Positions 61,809 through 64,000 of a stretch of 64,000 bases of DNA are shown one piece after another. The position numbers and the translations under genes are program-made. The first letter of the stretch is position 1; each line of letters opens with the position of its first letter. Source of the DNA: an uncultured Coriobacteriaceae bacterium. GTDB lineage: Bacteria; Actinomycetota; Coriobacteriia; Coriobacteriales; Atopobiaceae. The notes under the pieces were generated by a model that saw only the letters and a program-made list of their open reading frames with translations, made no database searches and was not told the DNA's origin. The DNA lies in contig CADALE010000004.1 of NCBI GenBank assembly GCA_902788705.1, positions 58,128 to 122,127 on the forward strand, written 5' to 3'.

Positions 61809-62534
61809 CTAGTGCTTGCGGATGGCGGTGTCCTGGAAGCAGAAGTAGCCAGGGTGGCGCCTCGACTGGGTGTACTCGAACGGGATGGCACTGCCGTCGA
61901 AGTTGCGGCTGGTCACGATGGCCAGATAGTCGATGTCGCCAAGGTCAAGCAGGGCATGGTCCTCGTCAGTGGCGGGCTCGACGGTAATCATGCGCTTGGA
62001 GGTGGCCACCTTCAGGCCGCGATTCTCCTCCACATAGGTGTAGATGGACTGCTCCGCCTGCTCGCGCGTGAGGCCCCTCACGGCCTCGGCGCTGAAGTAG
62101 CTGCGGTCGAGGATCGCGGCCGTGCCGTCAAGCACGCGCACGCGGTCGGCGTGCAGCAGCTCCATGCCCTCGGGGAAGCCCGTCTGGGCGGAGAGAGCGG
62201 CGTCGCAGACGATCGTCTCGAATGTGGTGACGATGGTGTGGGCGTCGATGCCGTTGCGCGCGACCGTCTCGGCAAAGGGCTCGAGGCCACCCATCACGAA
62301 GGGCACGGGAGCATTGCGGGGCCGCCAGATGACGCGGACGCCCTTGCCGTGGATGGGTTGGCAGTAGCCCTGGCTTGCTAGCTGTGCCAACGCCTTCCTT
62401 ACCGTGTTGTGGGCGCATCCGTAGCGGTCGACGAGGCGTGACTGTGAGGGGAGGAATGACTGGTATGCGTAGACTCCGTCTTCGATTTGCTTCTTCAGGT
62501 CACGGTAGATGCCATCGTAAGCCACACGAGCCAT
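61809..62534 (-). CDS. GntR-family regulator with UTRA ligand domain
   Basis: A 241-residue HutC/TreR-type regulator. The N-terminal 70 residues form a winged helix-turn-helix (LPSQSRLVDRYGCAHNTVRKALAQLASQGY, here cited as residues 28-57); the rest is a UTRA ligand domain with LLHADRVRVLDG and a late PFEYTQSRRHPGYF, normal for sugar- or amino-acid-phosphate sensors. TreR (trehalose-6-phosphate) is a possible relative. No transport or catabolic operon sits beside it here, so the target is unknown. It may control itself, given the repeats in its promoter region. Confidence 0.88.
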   Translation of the reverse strand: MARVAYDGIYRDLKKQIEDGVYAYQSFLPSQSRLVDRYGCAHNTVRKALAQLASQGYCQPIHGKGVRVIWRPRNAPVPFVMGGLEPFAETVARNGIDAHTIVTTFETIVCDAALSAQTGFPEGMELLHADRVRVLDGTAAILDRSYFSAEAVRGLTREQAEQSIYTYVEENRGLKVATSKRMITVEPATDEDHALLDLGDIDYLAIVTSRNFDGSAIPFEYTQSRRHPGYFCFQDTAIRKH

Positions 62535-62546
62535 CCTAGATTCCCC

Positions 62547-62564
62547 CTTACAATTGTTCTTACA
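62547..62564 (-). repeat. Direct repeat in the GntR-gene leader
   Basis: CTTACA at 62547-62552 and again at 62559-62564, one helical turn and a bit apart (12 bp), between the -10 element and the start codon. It may be an autoregulatory site. Confidence 0.3.
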
Positions 62565-62570
62565 GGTAGC

Positions 62571-62599
62571 ACTATAGCGAACTGAAAGCTGCGTGGCAT
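62571..62599 (-). promoter_or_regulatory. Promoter of the GntR-family gene
   Basis: On the minus strand ATGCCA (62599-62594), 17 bp, TATAGT (62576-62571). Good spacing and a near-consensus -10. Confidence 0.5.
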
Positions 62600-62710
62600 A
62601 AAATGCACCTTACTGACAACATTTACGTAATACACGCTGCTGGGTGTAACAGATATGACACATAACCTGCGGGTATATGGTTACAAGGGCAGCATGGTGC
62701 CCGCTTGCTA

Positions 62711-62728
62711 CCATAAGACGTCTTATGG
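62711..62728. promoter_or_regulatory. Perfect 18-bp palindrome of unknown use
   Basis: CCATAAGACGTCTTATGG reads the same on both strands. It lies about 110 bp upstream of the GntR-gene promoter and about 90 bp past the DUF6273-like gene stop. It has no T-run for a terminator, so a dimeric-protein site is more likely. Confidence 0.5.
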
Positions 62729-62818
62729 AAGAAGGAGCGCCTAGCTATCGATTGGCCTGCGCCATCGGCATGCCAGAGATATGGGTGGCGGATGCGCCTG
62801 CCGAGGGGCCGGCTGTGA

Positions 62819-63760
62819 TCAGACCGCGAACCCGACGCAGAGCGAGAGCTTGGCGTCGGCAAGGCCCTCGCATGCCCGCCCATGAGAGTCGATGCATAGG
62901 AAGCTGTGATCGTTCGCGAGGCACGACGAGCGAAGCCACAGCAGCTCGCCTTCGGCCGTGTCGAGGGGAAGCGCCCCGCCGTTGGTGAGGTTGCGGCCCG
63001 CCAGGGCGGCCGCCGCCTGCTGGCTGCCCTTGTCCCAGCTTGACCACGATACCCCCAGCTGCCGGAAGTAGGGCAGCTGCTCACCCTCGGCAGTGAGACC
63101 CGAGCGGGCCCAGTCGCTACGTGCCCAGAGTGCCCCGCTACCTTTGAGGGACGTGCCCAGAAGCTCCGAGGCGGAAGGCAGCCAGAGCGAGTCGGTGGTG
63201 ACGACCATGTCCGGCTTGCCTTTCGCGACCATGCCCACGGCCGTCGCCTTGCGCACCGGTCGTATGGCTTGGCGCAGGCTCTTGGGGAAGAGCCCCATCA
63301 AAAAGCGCGTGTGGAAGCGCCTCAGGCGCGAGCTCTGCCACCCGCCCTCGTTGGTGCGCTCCTCGTTCATCGCGTAGGCGACCGGCATCGCATGGCGCGC
63401 GAGGCAGGTGACGGCTGCCTTCGAGCCGTCCCTCTGTATGACGTCATGCTGAAAGCCCACGACCTGAACCCTGAGGATGCGGTCCTCCGGAGGGTAGTCG
63501 TCGAAGCCCATCACGATGGGCACGTCGAAGGCAAGGCCGTCATGGGCGGCCTCGCGCAACGTGTCAAAGTAGGGACTGTCCTCGCCCCGCGCCTCGACGT
63601 CACGCGCTGCGGCCACCAGGTCCTCGTATCCGTCGATGCCTACTGTCGATATGTCGGCGGGATGCTGCACCAGCTCGAGCGGGAAGTCAACCTGCGCGGG
63701 CTGTTCGCGCCTGCCAAAGAGCCCGCCAAGCAGGCCGCGCATCTCTGAGAAGACTCCCAT
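62819..63760 (-). CDS. DUF6273-like domain protein
   Basis: A 313-residue protein. The second half resembles the DUF6273 fold: an EGGWQSSRLRRF stretch near residue 140, LWLPSASELLG near 195, and a C-terminal WLRSSCLANDHSFLCIDSHG followed by a Val-Gly-Phe-Ala-Val end. Such domains are common in surface or repeat proteins of gut Firmicutes and Actinobacteria but have no known activity. No signal peptide is visible. ATG 63760 is preferred because AGGGA lies 7 nt before it; the frame continues open to 63853 without support. Confidence 0.6.
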   Translation of the reverse strand: MGVFSEMRGLLGGLFGRREQPAQVDFPLELVQHPADISTVGIDGYEDLVAAARDVEARGEDSPYFDTLREAAHDGLAFDVPIVMGFDDYPPEDRILRVQVVGFQHDVIQRDGSKAAVTCLARHAMPVAYAMNEERTNEGGWQSSRLRRFHTRFLMGLFPKSLRQAIRPVRKATAVGMVAKGKPDMVVTTDSLWLPSASELLGTSLKGSGALWARSDWARSGLTAEGEQLPYFRQLGVSWSSWDKGSQQAAAALAGRNLTNGGALPLDTAEGELLWLRSSCLANDHSFLCIDSHGRACEGLADAKLSLCVGFAV

Positions 63761-63790
63761 AGCCCATCCCTTCGCCTTGTGTGTGCTCCC

Positions 63791-63796
63791 ATTATA
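63791..63796 (-). promoter_or_regulatory. Candidate -10 element of the DUF6273-like gene
   Basis: TATAAT on the minus strand, 30 bp before the chosen start. The -35 region is not clear. Confidence 0.35.
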
Positions 63797-63869
63797 TGGG
63801 CACTGGTCGACGCTATGTCGGGGCGACGGGTGGGCGTGTGGTGCAGGTTCCACGGCGGCATTCCATCAG

Positions 63870-64000
63870 TTTGACTGTATACGTACAGTCAAACCCGGCC
63901 CATCGGGACTGCGGTGGAAATCCTGGACCAAATAGCAAAAGGAGGAGTACCGCATGTTCAGCACGGAGCAGAGGGCGAAGGCGATTGAGACCTTCATCAG
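63870..64000 (+). mobile_element. Left end of a probable IS3-type insertion sequence (cut by window edge)
   Basis: A near-perfect inverted repeat with 10-bp arms and a TACG spacer (63870-63893) precedes a ribosome site and the first codons of a transposase-like gene. The element cannot be confirmed without its right end and target duplication. Confidence 0.4.
63954..64000 (+). CDS. Start of a probable IS3-family transposase gene (partial)
   Basis: Fifteen or so codons are visible: MFSTEQRAKAIETFI. This opening matches what I remember of IS3 OrfA-like helix-turn-helix proteins common in Coriobacteriia. AAAGGAGGAG is 8 nt before the ATG. The rest is outside the window, so the call rests on few residues. 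Confidence 0.5.
   Translation, partial: MFSTEQRAKAIETFI

Noticed and set aside
1..64000. tRNA, rRNA or CRISPR array
   Set aside because: No GGTTCRANNCC-type T-loop with matching acceptor ends, no rRNA core sequence and no regularly spaced repeats were found by reading.

Overview
The window is a high-GC chromosome segment that looks like a member of the Coriobacteriia (an Olsenella/Atopobiaceae-like actinobacterium). This is inferred from gene content and order, not from a database comparison. The signs are Firmicute-like housekeeping order (Asp23-DAK2-recG-rsmD-coaD; rpmF-plsX-acpP-rnc-smc-ftsY-ffh) in strongly GC-rich codons, zinc-type L28 and L32, frequent GTG/TTG starts, and an actinobacterial-looking SAM riboswitch.

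Left flank (1-5553): the 3' end of a YhgE/Pip-type membrane protein, a SAM riboswitch with an intrinsic terminator controlling metK, thpR, a DUF4003 protein, and a tenA-like gene broken by one in-frame TAG.

Surface-glycan locus (about 5.6-33.0 kb): LCP ligase, Wzz-like adaptor, BY-kinase and PHP phosphatase come first. Next are a WecA-like initiating transferase fused to a GT4 glycosyltransferase, and CapE-CapF-CapG for UDP-L-FucNAc, with a putative GT-D-like gene inserted between CapF and CapG. Then follow several glycosyltransferases, a Wzy-type polymerase, a LicD and a Stealth phosphotransferase. The distal part is the most unusual. A 958-residue protein joins a PL9-like pectate-lyase beta-helix, with apparently complete active-site residues and no signal peptide, to a GT4 glycosyltransferase. 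It overlaps by one base a CheR-type carboxyl methyltransferase with no chemotaxis genes nearby. After these come a UDP-glucuronate 4-epimerase-like gene, a PglK/MsbA-like ABC exporter (no Wzx is seen), a hexapeptide acetyltransferase, a convergent radical SAM gene and UDP-glucose dehydrogenase. Together Ugd and the epimerase would supply UDP-GalA, the type of sugar a PL9 domain acts on and whose carboxyl a CheR-like enzyme could methylate. Lower-GC patches inside the locus suggest mosaic assembly.

Right half (33-61.7 kb): conserved housekeeping genes. These are a DnaQ-like exonuclease, priA, def-fmt-rsmB, an FmdB zinc ribbon, a HAD-thiamine pyrophosphokinase fusion, rpmB, Asp23/DAK2, recG-rsmD-coaD, a coiled-coil protein, DUF177, rpmF-plsX, acpP-rnc-smc-ftsY-ffh, an L,D-transpeptidase and ftsH.

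Right edge (61.8-64 kb): a GntR/UTRA regulator, a DUF6273-like protein, and the beginning of a probable IS3-type transposase gene cut by the window end. I saw no tRNA, rRNA, CRISPR array or phage module.
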